Shown piece by piece: positions 40,897-47,735 of a DNA stretch of 49,148 nt. A program made the position numbers and the translations under genes. The stretch comes from a virus, in the IMG/VR virus record IMGVR_UViG_3300028800_000139, positions 1-49,148 of that record; one strand, written 5' to 3'. The notes beneath the pieces were generated by a model, which was not told where the DNA came from, ran no database searches, and saw nothing but the letters and a program-made list of their open reading frames with translations. How positions within the stretch are numbered: the stretch's first letter is position 1; each line of letters starts with the position of its first letter.

Positions 40897-41135
40897 CCGG
40901 CGCACAGGAGGCGCTGCTGCGTCTAGACCCCATCGTTGCGGCCACGCCGGTCGAGCGCATCCTAAAGCAGCAGCGTGCTGACGGCGTGACCGAGATGACG
41001 CCTGGCTACGGTGTCGACTACCTGCGGCTCTCGCAGGCGGTCGACGGCGTTGGCTGGGACGAGGCAATGAAGCTGGGCGAGATCCGTCGCCTGGTGACCG
41101 AGTTCGGACTGATCGTGGAGGACACAGATGCGTAA
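40893..41135 (+). CDS. Hypothetical protein, 80 aa
   Basis: Not recognised. GTG start in a GTGA overlap. Predicted mostly helical; the segment RLSQAVDGVGWDEAMKLGEI could be an HTH, but this is weak. Ends by overlapping the following gene by 8 nt. Confidence 0.6.
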   Translation: MTGAQEALLRLDPIVAATPVERILKQQRADGVTEMTPGYGVDYLRLSQAVDGVGWDEAMKLGEIRRLVTEFGLIVEDTDA

Positions 41136-41793
41136 CGTCAAGTTGTGGGCAGACGTGGAAGGCGGCAGCGTGCTCATCTTGGAGCGCATCGTGGAGGACC
41201 ACGAGCGTGTCGACGTGCCGCCGGGCATCGTGATCGGCGCTGCCGAGAGCCTGCGCTGGGAGAGCGAGCAGCTTGCCCCGCCACCGGAGCCCGTCGAGGA
41301 CTTCACCGTGCGTCGTGCCGTCCTACAGGCCGTGGGGCACGCTTCGGTGTGCTGGGACCGTTATGGCGTGTTCGATGAGCGTGAGGCCATCACCGTGGCG
41401 GAGGATCTGATCGCCACGCTCGGGCTCGACGGTGACGCCATCGTTCACGACTCCGAGCCCAACGAGATCAAGGGGCTGCGGTACGTGGTCGAGGGCGACG
41501 AGTTCGTGGACACGCCAGCGGAGCCGCAGGTGCAGCCCGACTGGTTCATCGAGTGGAAGCTGAGCCAGTACCGTGCCGACGTGTGCGACCTGGCCGATCG
41601 GATCGCCGGGCTCAAGGCCACGGTCACCGACAGCATCACCCGCTTCCACGAGCGCATCGCCAACATGGAGCGCAAGATGGTCGAGTGGCCCAAGCGGTTC
41701 AAGCTGACCGCCAAGGCAAAGGCCGAGATCGACAAGTACGAAGAGATCGACACGCTGCGCAAGCGGCTGGAGGAGTTGGGTGAAGATGACTGA
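41128..41793 (+). CDS. Hypothetical protein with C-terminal coiled coil, 221 aa
   Basis: The N-terminal 70 residues are strand-rich (VKLWADVEGGSVLILERIV), the middle is acidic, and residues about 150-218 form a heptad-rich coiled coil (RADVCDLADRIAGLKATVTD...RFHERIANMERKMVEW). No enzyme motif. The end carries GGAGGAG, which acts as ribosome site for the next gene. Confidence 0.65.
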   Translation: MRNVKLWADVEGGSVLILERIVEDHERVDVPPGIVIGAAESLRWESEQLAPPPEPVEDFTVRRAVLQAVGHASVCWDRYGVFDEREAITVAEDLIATLGLDGDAIVHDSEPNEIKGLRYVVEGDEFVDTPAEPQVQPDWFIEWKLSQYRADVCDLADRIAGLKATVTDSITRFHERIANMERKMVEWPKRFKLTAKAKAEIDKYEEIDTLRKRLEELGEDD

Positions 41794-42055
41794 GCCGATC
41801 ATTGACGAGGTGTGGCTGGACGACGACGCACCTGCGCCGACGCCCGAGCCCGAGCACGGCCACTTCCAAGCGGTCTACGACACGCTGCCTACGCAGCGCC
41901 GTCGCAAGAACCGTGCGCAGCGACGTGCCGACGCCCGTTACTACTTGGGCAGGAACATGCGGCGCAACCTGCACGGCTGGGGTCGGTGGCGTCGTGGCAC
42001 CACGGTGACCACGGGCCGCTACGACTTCCCGTTCGCACAACGTCTCGACGGCTAA
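41780..42055 (+). CDS. Hypothetical basic protein, 91 aa
   Basis: An acidic, Pro-rich N-terminus is followed by an Arg-rich middle (QRRRKNRAQRRADARYY), likely to bind nucleic acid. Start is GTG 41780 or ATG 41786; the upstream GGAGGAG suits either. Function unknown. Confidence 0.6.
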   Translation: MKMTEPIIDEVWLDDDAPAPTPEPEHGHFQAVYDTLPTQRRRKNRAQRRADARYYLGRNMRRNLHGWGRWRRGTTVTTGRYDFPFAQRLDG

Positions 42056-42056
42056 C

Positions 42057-42881
42057 ATGGCCCGTACCGTGGTAGCTCCCAGACACCTCAACAGCGACGT
42101 GGTTCACGTCGTCATCCCCGACACGCAGGCCAAGTACGGAGTGCCGACAGCGCACCTCGACTGGATCGCCCAGTACATCACCGAGAAGTTCGTGGACCGC
42201 CCCAACGTGCGGATCATTCACCTCGGTGACCACTGGGACATGCCGTCGCTCTCGTCGTACGACAAGAAGGGTGGGCGGCTCATGGAGGGCCGTCGCTACA
42301 CCACCGACATCAGGTACGGCAACGAGGCGTGGCACCGGCTCATGGACCCGCTGCTGGGCAAGGGCTTCGACCTGCACTTCCTCTACGGCAACCACGAGGA
42401 GCGCATCGTGCGGGCAGGCAACCAAGACGCTCAGCTTGACGGGCTGGTCGACCTCGGTGACCTCGCCGTCCACCAGACGCCGGAGGTGAAGCAGCACAGC
42501 TTCCTCCAGCCGGTCATTCTCGACGGCGTGATGTACGCCCACTACTTCGCCAACCGCATGACGGGCCGACCGCTGAGCGGTCAGTCGATGGACGCACGCA
42601 TCAAGACCATCGGCCGGTCGTTCACGATGGGGCACCAGCAGGGGCTGTGGTTCGGTCGCCGTGAGATCGTCGGCGGCTCAGCGCACCTCGGGCTCGTGGC
42701 CGGATCGTGCTACCTGCACGACGAGGACTACTTGGGTGCGCAAGGCAACGACCACTGGCGGGGCATCATCATCTGCTACGACGTGCGCCGTGGCGACTAC
42801 GACTCCAAGTTCGTGTCACTCAACAGCCTCTGCAAGCGGTACGAGGGCAAGAGCCTGGGCGTGTTCAAGGGCAGGCACTGA
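42057..42881 (+). CDS. Calcineurin-like metallophosphoesterase, 274 aa
   Basis: Metal-site motifs in order: IPDTQ (residues 20-24, a D-x-Q variant of D-x-H), GDHWD (57-61), GNHEE and later YAHYF and GHQQG. This matches phage phosphoesterases acting on nucleotides, nucleic-acid ends or other phosphoesters; the exact substrate cannot be read. Its last 66 bases overlap an antisense membrane-protein gene. Confidence 0.85.
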   Translation: MARTVVAPRHLNSDVVHVVIPDTQAKYGVPTAHLDWIAQYITEKFVDRPNVRIIHLGDHWDMPSLSSYDKKGGRLMEGRRYTTDIRYGNEAWHRLMDPLLGKGFDLHFLYGNHEERIVRAGNQDAQLDGLVDLGDLAVHQTPEVKQHSFLQPVILDGVMYAHYFANRMTGRPLSGQSMDARIKTIGRSFTMGHQQGLWFGRREIVGGSAHLGLVAGSCYLHDEDYLGAQGNDHWRGIIICYDVRRGDYDSKFVSLNSLCKRYEGKSLGVFKGRH

Positions 42882-43073
42882 CTCGTCCACCTCCTCCTCG
42901 TCCTCGTAGTAGCGGGCCACGTACCACTGGCGAAGTTGCCAGAGCCGGGGGCACACAATGTCGAGGGCGAAGATGGTGAAGACGAGGATGAAGAAGGGGT
43001 CGGAGAGCACGGCCAAACGGTAGCAGGCAGTTGCCTGTTGCGTAATAAGACAACGAAACAAGGGGTTTTTCAT
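42816..43073 (-). CDS. Antisense single-span membrane protein, 85 aa
   Basis: Reading leftward from the ATG at 43073-43071: a short basic start, a hydrophobic helix (DPFFILVFTIFALDIVC), an aromatic-basic stretch (LWQLRQWYVARYY) and an acidic tail (EDEEEVDES). Third codon positions are strongly G/C and the sequence is protein-like, whereas the + strand in 42882-43071 has frequent stops. It occupies an otherwise empty gap in a rightward operon and overlaps the phosphoesterase 3' end. No good ribosome site is visible. Unrecognised. Confidence 0.5.
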   Translation of the reverse strand: MKNPLFRCLITQQATACYRLAVLSDPFFILVFTIFALDIVCPRLWQLRQWYVARYYEDEEEVDESVPALEHAQALALVPLAEAVE

Positions 43074-43188
43074 GCTGATCGCCTTGACGCTGCACTGCCG
43101 GTTCTGCGGGCGCAGCTTCACCATCAACGTGCAGCGCATACCCGACAAGGCTGTGTGTCCGCACTGCAACGAGGAGCACGTACTGTGA
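43072..43188 (+). CDS. Small zinc-ribbon protein, 38 aa
   Basis: MLIALTLHCRFCGRSF then VCPHCNEEHVL: two CxxC knuckles about 20 residues apart, a minimal zinc ribbon. AAGGGG six bases upstream is the ribosome site. The ATG lies on the same CATG that starts the antisense gene. It overlaps the next gene by GTGA. Confidence 0.65.
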   Translation: MLIALTLHCRFCGRSFTINVQRIPDKAVCPHCNEEHVL

Positions 43189-43394
43189 TTACGCCCACAT
43201 TCAACCTCGCCCCGCTGGTCGACAAGGTGGTCACCGTGTGGCTGCTCACGTCCAAGCGTGAGATCACCGGCTTCCTGACGGCGTACACCGAGGACGCCGT
43301 GGAGATCCGCTGCGACGACGGCAAGGGCACCACCACTGTGTGGCAGGTGCGCCGTGCCGACATCAGCGCCGTCGGCTGCAACCCCGAGTCATGA
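43185..43394 (+). CDS. Hypothetical protein, 69 aa, SH3/Sm-like barrel
   Basis: Strand pattern VVTVWLLTSKREITGFLTAY, VEIRCDDGKGTTTVWQVRRADISAV resembles a small five-strand barrel such as Sm-like or Tudor folds. Family not identified. GTG start in a GTGA overlap; ends in an ATGA overlap. Confidence 0.6.
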   Translation: MITPTFNLAPLVDKVVTVWLLTSKREITGFLTAYTEDAVEIRCDDGKGTTTVWQVRRADISAVGCNPES

Positions 43395-43498
43395 GGCCCG
43401 AGCGCAAGCTGGCGCTGCTCGTGATCGGCGTGTGGGCCGTGCTCGGAGGCGCTGCGCTCGCCATCTTCGTGTTCACCGGCACGAGGGTCGGGATATGA
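43391..43498 (+). CDS. 35-residue single-span membrane microprotein
   Basis: A basic N-terminus (MRPERK) is followed by one membrane helix (LALLVIGVWAVLGGAALAIF) and a short tail. ATGA overlap at its start. Another of the seamless membrane microproteins of this phage; unknown role. Confidence 0.6.
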   Translation: MRPERKLALLVIGVWAVLGGAALAIFVFTGTRVGI

Positions 43499-43530
43499 GC
43501 ACGAGCGTGCATAACGGAGGTGCGCAGTGA
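43495..43530 (+). CDS. Possible 11-codon relay peptide
   Basis: An ATG overlapping the previous TGA opens an 11-codon frame (MSTSVHNGGAQ) that ends in GTGA with the next gene. It contains that gene's GGAGG ribosome site. It may simply be a coincidental frame, or a relay keeping translation coupled. Confidence 0.3.
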   Translation: MSTSVHNGGAQ

Positions 43531-43865
43531 GGATCTGCCTCGACTTCGACGGCGTTCTGCACGATCATGCACACCGGGCACCGGGCAAGAAGATGGGACC
43601 GCCCATCGACGGCGCACACGACGCCGTGTGGCGGCTCGTGCGGCAAGGCCACGAGGTGACGGTACACACGAGCCGGGTCAAGATGATCGCAGCCCGTGAG
43701 CACGTCGAGCGGTGGCTGGCCTACTTCGACTTCCCGCCCCTGGCGGTTCACGTCTTCAAGCCTGACGCCGACGTGTACGTCGATGACCGTGGCCTGCGTC
43801 ACGAAGGTGACTGGGACGTGACGATGGTCAAGCTGCGCATGCTGGGGGCGACCGGTGGGCGCTGA
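43527..43865 (+). CDS. HAD-family phosphatase, 112 aa
   Basis: CLDFDGVLHD gives the nucleophile D6 and acid D8. HTSRVK is motif II-like, and VYVDDRGLRHEGDWD is the acidic motif III/IV end. The small size without a cap domain fits phage nucleotide or polynucleotide-end phosphatases. It likely belongs with the nucleotide-metabolism genes upstream. GTG start with GGAGG upstream. Confidence 0.8.
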   Translation: MRICLDFDGVLHDHAHRAPGKKMGPPIDGAHDAVWRLVRQGHEVTVHTSRVKMIAAREHVERWLAYFDFPPLAVHVFKPDADVYVDDRGLRHEGDWDVTMVKLRMLGATGGR

Positions 43866-44046
43866 GTCAGCGATGCCCGACATGCCGGTGCCCGAGGACC
43901 ACACGCATGCGTGGTACGAGATCCGGCTGGCAGACGCCAGGGTCGGGCTTGAGCGTGAGATCCCGTGGTGCGTGTGCAAGTTCGTGAACGGTCCAGACGC
44001 AACCGGCGCAGTGTTCCCGTGGTATCGGGCGCACTGCATGAACTAG
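43855..44046 (+). CDS. Hypothetical protein, 63 aa
   Basis: Not recognised. Contains HTHAWYEIRLADARVG and CVCKFVNGPD; three Cys and several His could bind metal. GTG 43855 overlaps the previous gene by 11 nt and has GGGGG seven bases before it; ATG 43873 is an alternative. Confidence 0.55.
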   Translation: MGAESAMPDMPVPEDHTHAWYEIRLADARVGLEREIPWCVCKFVNGPDATGAVFPWYRAHCMN

Positions 44047-44047
44047 G

Positions 44048-44053
44048 TAGACT
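44048..44053 (+). promoter_or_regulatory. Candidate -10 box TAGACT
   Basis: It lies right after the stop of the 63-aa gene. It would give a leader of about 45 nt containing a GCAA-loop hairpin before the 29-aa gene. Confidence 0.35.
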
Positions 44054-44076
44054 GAGGGCTGCGCTTCCCCGGACCC

Positions 44077-44092
44077 CGGTTCGCAAGAACCG
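44077..44092 (+). promoter_or_regulatory. Leader hairpin with GCAA tetraloop
   Basis: CGGTTC (44077-44082) and GAACCG (44087-44092) close a GNRA-type GCAA loop. The ribosome site GAGG starts at the last base of the stem, so the structure may protect or tune the leader of the 29-aa gene. Confidence 0.5.
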
Positions 44093-44103
44093 AGGTGATC
44101 GAC

Positions 44104-44193
44104 ATGGACGGCAACAGAGCAGTGTGGGTGATCGTGATGGTGCTCGCAGTGATTGCGCTCATCATCTACATCGCCCCGCACTTCCACGGGTAG
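44104..44193 (+). CDS. 29-residue single-span membrane microprotein
   Basis: MDGNRAVWVIVMVLAVIALI followed by IYIAPHFHG: one membrane helix with a His-containing end. It has its own leader with a hairpin and GAGG ribosome site, and is the last gene before the bidirectional terminator, so it can be expressed independently. Unknown role. Confidence 0.6.
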   Translation: MDGNRAVWVIVMVLAVIALIIYIAPHFHG

Positions 44194-44200
44194 AACGAGA

Positions 44201-44234
44201 AAAGGCCCGGCACCGATGATGGTGCCGGGCCTTT
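44201..44234. terminator. Bidirectional terminator between convergent operons
   Basis: AAAGGCCCGGCACC (44201-44214) and GGTGCCGGGCCTTT (44221-44234) form a perfect 14-bp stem around GATGAT, with A-run and T-run at the two sides. It ends both the rightward early/replication block and the leftward operon. Confidence 0.93.
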
Positions 44235-44244
44235 CCCGTATCGC

Positions 44245-44556
44245 TCACTCCTGGTAGCTGAGCAGCTTCTCCTCGACCAGCGCCAGTGTCTGGAGGTGGT
44301 CGAGTAGCTGCGACATCGGCACACCGTGCCGGATGCGTGCGGCCAGCGACCAGCGGCTGACGTTGAGCAGGCGTGCCTCGGGCGAACCCTCACCGGCCGG
44401 GCCGGGTTGCGGGCTGCTCTTGAGCAGTGCGTGCTTCTCGTCGTTGCTGACCGTGTAGGCCAGGTTGATCTCGGGTAGCTGGTGCCCACCGAACACGATG
44501 GGGCGCTGTGTGCGCTCCATCGACTCGATGTCATCCCCTTCGCAGCGGGTGCCCAT
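44245..44556 (-). CDS. Hypothetical protein, 103 aa, HTH-like C-terminus
   Basis: Not recognised. The C-terminal part (RLLNVSRWSLAARIRHGVPMSQLLDHLQTLALVEE) is helical and could hold an HTH. The ATG at 44556 has AGGGGG five bases upstream; a GTG two codons earlier is less likely. It is the last gene of the leftward operon, ending 11 nt before the terminator stem. Confidence 0.6.
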   Translation of the reverse strand: MGTRCEGDDIESMERTQRPIVFGGHQLPEINLAYTVSNDEKHALLKSSPQPGPAGEGSPEARLLNVSRWSLAARIRHGVPMSQLLDHLQTLALVEEKLLSYQE

Positions 44557-44626
44557 TGCCACCCCCTAGCAGAAGTTCAAGCAGCCCTTTCGCCATATAG
44601 GCAAGCTGCACGAGTCGACGTTTCAC
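44531..44626 (-). CDS. Possible 31-residue amphipathic peptide
   Basis: GTG overlaps the stop of the 111-aa gene (GTGA) and the frame runs 31 codons (VKRRLVQLAYMAKGLLELLL...), ending inside the next gene. A basic amphipathic helix is plausible. It could also be just the gap between two genes. Confidence 0.35.
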   Translation of the reverse strand: MKRRLVQLAYMAKGLLELLLGGGNGHPLRRG

Positions 44627-44958
44627 TTCTTGGCCTCCTTCTTTGCTTGAGCACGCTCTGCTGCTTGGCGCAGCGGGTCGTGCGTAGTTGCCTTGCGTTC
44701 CAGGCGTTCCGGCTTCACAAACTCGTAGCCGTTGCCTACCCACACGCCCTTCTCGGTGCGTTCCTGGCGCTGGACACAGGCGTAAAGACCGCCTTTGTCC
44801 TCGGCCACATACTGGAATCGTGCCGGTTGGCCGTGCGTGCCATCAGGTGAACCCTCACGGGGTGCGACCCTGACGAGATCGCCACGCCGAATGAAGTTCC
44901 GACCCGCTCTGTATTCCTCAGAGCGGGTCGGATCTTCAACGGGTTGGATCTTCCCCAC
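44623..44958 (-). CDS. Hypothetical protein, 111 aa, with KOW/SH3-like core
   Basis: Core reads IRRGDLVRVAPREGSPDG...ARFQYVAEDKGGLYACVQ, strand-rich and beginning like a KOW or SH3-type barrel, followed by a charged helical tail (LRQAAERAQAKKEAKK). The GTG at 44958 starts two bases after the previous gene's stop. Its codons 8-20 lie within a perfect 14-bp inverted repeat (44898-44932). A much longer frame upstream overlaps the 73-aa gene and was rejected. Confidence 0.6.
   Translation of the reverse strand: MGKIQPVEDPTRSEEYRAGRNFIRRGDLVRVAPREGSPDGTHGQPARFQYVAEDKGGLYACVQRQERTEKGVWVGNGYEFVKPERLERKATTHDPLRQAAERAQAKKEAKK
44898..44932. repeat. Perfect 14-bp inverted repeat in the start of the 111-aa gene
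   Basis: TCCGACCCGCTCTG (44898-44911) and CAGAGCGGGTCGGA (44919-44932) around TATTCCT. It looks like a terminator stem without a T-tract but lies within the first codons of the gene, so it may regulate this gene or mark that the true start is further in. Confidence 0.8.
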
Positions 44959-44960
44959 GC

Positions 44961-45182
44961 CTACGCAGAGGCAGTTGCGGGTTGGATCGCAGTCGCCCCG
45001 TTGAGACGGGGGTCGGGCGTGAACGTGAACGGCTGGTCGACGGCGGACCGTGCGATGTTGCCGTACACCCTCGTCCGGTCGACGTACACGAAGCCACGAA
45101 GGCTCGTGCTCGGTGACCGGTGCCACGCACGAGTCTGTCCATCGGGACAGATCACGGTCGTGGGGTCGAGTGTGTTGCTCAT
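44961..45182 (-). CDS. Hypothetical protein, 73 aa
   Basis: Not recognised. Strand-rich (TTVICPDGQTRAWHR, GFVYVDRTRVYGNIA). The ATG at 45182 follows a leader with AGAGGAAAGGGG and a hairpin. Part of the leftward operon. Confidence 0.6.
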   Translation of the reverse strand: MSNTLDPTTVICPDGQTRAWHRSPSTSLRGFVYVDRTRVYGNIARSAVDQPFTFTPDPRLNGATAIQPATASA

Positions 45183-45293
45183 AGAGCATCACCCCTTTCC
45201 TCTTGCTGACTGCTGCCGACCTGGCAGCCGTGCGCACGCAGGGAGTCGAACCCTGCACCCAGTACACGTCGGGGCATCCCGCTACGCTCCTCG
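45183..45293 (-). promoter_or_regulatory. Structured leader with a tRNA T-arm-like hairpin
   Basis: Read leftward, it contains GCAGGG-TTCGACT-CCCTGC (the sequence of a tRNA T-arm) followed by GTGCGCA, then a CTGCC-AGGTC-GGCAG hairpin and the ribosome site. No matching acceptor strand, D-arm or anticodon arm with a U33 could be found, so it is not called a tRNA. Confidence 0.45.
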
Positions 45294-45767
45294 CTACGAC
45301 TCGTGACCGAGCCGCTGGATCTCTTCACGCCGGTCGCAGTCCTGCTCCAGCGCACGCTGGAGGCGTGCCTGGTTGTGCTGGTCTGCCACGGTGGCGAGTT
45401 GGTTCAGGTGCCTGGCGAATGCGTGGACACCGCCCGGCGTGCCCCACAACGGCAGGGCGTGACCGGGAAACGAGATCGACACGATGGTGCCGTGATCCGG
45501 GTGGTCGAACGTGCAGGCGCTGAACGCATCACCGTTGCGGGCGATGTCGTTCAGCACGACGCTGCCACCGGGGATCTCGGAAGCGTGCGCAGTGGTCGGA
45601 GGGTTCACGAGCGTGTTCCCTGCGTCACGGCGGGCTTCGTTGTTGCCGATCGTCCGAGCAAGTTCCTCGGCACGAGCAGCGATCTGGGCGTCGGTGTCGG
45701 TCGGTGCGTCCGCATCTTTGATGCGCTCGCTGAACGGCACAGACACCCGGGTGTCGATGACTCTCAT
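45294..45767 (-). CDS. Hypothetical protein, 157 aa
   Basis: Not recognised. The middle half contains GGSVVLNDIARNGDAFSACT and GTIVSISFPGHALPLWG, a beta-rich soluble domain, and the end is helical and charged. The ATG at 45767 follows AGAGGAGCAAAC, the same cassette as the other leftward genes; an ATG at 45887 further upstream lies in the hairpin leader and is not used. Confidence 0.7.
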   Translation of the reverse strand: MRVIDTRVSVPFSERIKDADAPTDTDAQIAARAEELARTIGNNEARRDAGNTLVNPPTTAHASEIPGGSVVLNDIARNGDAFSACTFDHPDHGTIVSISFPGHALPLWGTPGGVHAFARHLNQLATVADQHNQARLQRALEQDCDRREEIQRLGHES

Positions 45768-45812
45768 GTTTGCTCCTCTCGTTTCAACAGCGACATGCTG
45801 CCGAAGCCAGCC

Positions 45813-45834
45813 CACCCTAGTCGAAACTAGGGTG
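45813..45834 (-). terminator. UUCG-loop hairpin in the leader between DUF932 and the 157-aa gene
   Basis: Read leftward, CACCCTAGT and ACTAGGGTG pair around TTCG, a 9-bp stem with a stable tetraloop but no T-tract. It may partly terminate after DUF932 or stabilise processed RNA ends. Confidence 0.5.
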
Positions 45835-45920
45835 AGCAGCCAGGGCATCACCTCACTTTCAGCCGCAGTAGCGGCACCACGGGGCACGCTGATGTGCGTG
45901 TGTCGCTTGCACCCGTGGTT

Positions 45921-46949
45921 CTAAGCGGTGACCAGTGCGAACGCCTGGTCAGTCAGCGCCTGCTTACCTGAGGTGAGGGCGTCGACCTGGCGCAGTGCCC
46001 GGGTCGTGTCCTCGCCGTACCCACCGGTCTTACGGATGGGTGCGCCCCAGTTCTCGTACGTGTTGACGGCCTGAACGAACGCCCAGGCGTTGCCGGAGTC
46101 GGCAACGACCGTGGGGCCGCTGGTCGCCTTGTACAAGGCCGTGACCTTCTCACGGGCGTCTTCGTTGACGTTGCGGGTCTTCACCGGCACGTCGTCGGTA
46201 GTCGGGAACAGTGCGTTGCACAGTTGCCCGTACTCCAGCGGCGTGACCGCACGAGTCAGCAGCGTCTCGCCAAGCGCCTTGAACACCGCACGATTCTGTG
46301 CGTGGCCCACAAGCGCCCGCTTGGCCTGCTCGACACGATCGAAGATCCCCGAGGTGTGCTTGAACCGGTAGTGCTTCACACCGGCTGCTTGAGCCGCTGC
46401 GATCGTGTTCGCACACACCTCGATCGTGGGGCTGCTGAGCACTTGCAGCGGCCACGATGAGTCGTAGCTGCCGTTCACGCTCAGGTAGTCACGCACGGCG
46501 TAATCACCGATTGAGAACTCCCCGAGATCGAAGGTCATGAACCACTTACGACCCTCTTGGATCGTGCCGAGCGACTTGAGATCGCACTGCACGCCCGTGC
46601 TCTCGGCCTGGTCACGAATGACCTGGCCGAAGGCGTAGCCCTCGACCGCAGGGAAGGCCGTCCACTGCTCACCGAGGCCAGAGGCCACGATGAGCCCGTC
46701 GCTGCGAACAGCCACGTAGTCGGACTCCTGCGCACGAAGGCTGGGACCGTCCAGGTCATCCCCGACGGGGAGACTCGACAGCACCGCTGAGAGCGGAACC
46801 TTGGTGACGGGAAACGTGATGGTGAGGTTGGCGGCTACAGCGTCGGCCCACGAGAACGTGCGATCGACCACTGTGCCCAACCGGTGCCATGCGACCCGCT
46901 CAAACATTGCCTGAGCGAACCCGTCGACAAACTCCAGTTCGTGACTCAT
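45921..46949 (-). CDS. DUF932 / phage-plasmid-like family protein, 342 aa
   Basis: Matches the DUF932 (TIGR03299-type) pattern: an N-terminal MSHELEFVDGFAQAMFERVAWHRLG, a middle with YVAVRSDGLIVASGLGEQW, LSSPTIEVCANTIAAA, and HTSGIFDRVEQAKRALVG. These proteins are common on actinobacterial phages and plasmids; their biochemical role is not established. Start is ATG 46949 with AGAGGAGCAACGAAA. The largest gene of the leftward operon. Confidence 0.85.
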   Translation of the reverse strand: MSHELEFVDGFAQAMFERVAWHRLGTVVDRTFSWADAVAANLTITFPVTKVPLSAVLSSLPVGDDLDGPSLRAQESDYVAVRSDGLIVASGLGEQWTAFPAVEGYAFGQVIRDQAESTGVQCDLKSLGTIQEGRKWFMTFDLGEFSIGDYAVRDYLSVNGSYDSSWPLQVLSSPTIEVCANTIAAAQAAGVKHYRFKHTSGIFDRVEQAKRALVGHAQNRAVFKALGETLLTRAVTPLEYGQLCNALFPTTDDVPVKTRNVNEDAREKVTALYKATSGPTVVADSGNAWAFVQAVNTYENWGAPIRKTGGYGEDTTRALRQVDALTSGKQALTDQAFALVTA

Positions 46950-47040
46950 TTTCGTTGCTCCTCTTGTGTGTTTGGTCCAGCGATGTGCTGGTGGAAGCCC
47001 ACCGCCGGAGCGATGGGCAACCATCAACGCAGCCCTGCGT
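46950..47040 (-). promoter_or_regulatory. Leader of the DUF932 gene with CAGC-N5-GCTG stem
   Basis: Read leftward, CAGCACATCGCTG lies about 17 nt before AGAGGAG. The 157-aa gene has CAGCATGTCGCTG in the same place, so the small stem appears to be a repeated leader element. Confidence 0.5.
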
Positions 47041-47358
47041 TCAGTCGCCCTTGTAGGCGTAGCTGTCAGCGTTGTACCGGTCCTCGTGATCGTGCGTGAT
47101 GCACGTCGGCAGCCAACCGTCCTGCGGACGGCTCGGGCTGCGTAGTGCCACACGATTGGGGCACGGCTCATCGGTGTGCAACGTACGTGGGCAGAACGGA
47201 GTCACGTCGAGCGGTTGCCCGTCGAGTGTGACCTCGCCCACGTCGTAACCGCCGTCGATCTCCTCACGTACGTGAGCGACGGCGGCTCGCACTGTCTGCC
47301 ACCTGGCCGTGATGGTCGAGTGGTAGTCATCCAGGTGAACCCGGAAACGAAGTTGCAT
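47041..47358 (-). CDS. Hypothetical protein, 105 aa
   Basis: The N-terminal half (MQLRFRVHLDDYHSTITARW...VREEIDGGYDVGEVTLDGQPLDV) is an alpha/beta domain. The second half has Cys and His (FCPRTLHTDEPCPNR, CITHDHEDRY) that might bind zinc. Family unknown. AGAGGAGCAACC precedes the ATG. Confidence 0.65.
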   Translation of the reverse strand: MQLRFRVHLDDYHSTITARWQTVRAAVAHVREEIDGGYDVGEVTLDGQPLDVTPFCPRTLHTDEPCPNRVALRSPSRPQDGWLPTCITHDHEDRYNADSYAYKGD

Positions 47359-47429
47359 GGTTGCTCCTCTTGGTAGTCGGGCCGAGTGGCTCGTGCCAGT
47401 CTCTCACCGGGGTGAGACACTGGGGCTTG

Positions 47430-47735
47430 CTACTCGACGCTGATGCCCAGCACCCGCTTGATCTCGGTTGCCTGGTCACGCAGACATGCAGCGAGGTGCG
47501 GGCGGTCGTAACCGTCGGCACCGTGCGCTACAGCCTCCAGCACGTTGCACACACTGACCAGCTTGAGTAGCTGCTCAGGCGGACCCCATACGTGCCCGTT
47601 CTCCTCGTGCGTCACGGTGCGGCGCTCAGTGTTTGAGCGGCGCTCGTGAGCCGTGGCTACGGGGCTCGGTGTGGCCCAGGTGGACTTGCTCGGTGCGTCC
47701 TTGAACGCTTCCCGTGCCCAGTCGCTGTTTGCCAT
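47430..47735 (-). CDS. Hypothetical protein, 101 aa, first gene of the leftward operon
   Basis: Residues 1-45 are hydrophilic and disordered; residues 55-100 are helical (EQLLKLVSVCNVLEAVAHGADGYDRPHLAACLRDQATEIKR would be one bundle). The ATG at 47735 has AGAGGAGAATGAC. A longer upstream frame runs through the leader with the 16-bp inverted repeat and was rejected. Confidence 0.65.
   Translation of the reverse strand: MANSDWAREAFKDAPSKSTWATPSPVATAHERRSNTERRTVTHEENGHVWGPPEQLLKLVSVCNVLEAVAHGADGYDRPHLAACLRDQATEIKRVLGISVE

Noticed and set aside
44623-45267. 214-codon version of the leftward 111-aa gene
   Set aside because: The upstream half overlaps the better-supported 73-aa gene and is Arg/Ser-rich shadow sequence; the GTG at 44958 just after that gene's stop explains the start.
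45231-45303. tRNA gene on the - strand
   Set aside because: Only the T-arm fits. The would-be acceptor strands do not pair, the anticodon stem has a mismatch and position 33 would be C. Kept as a finding, not as a gene.
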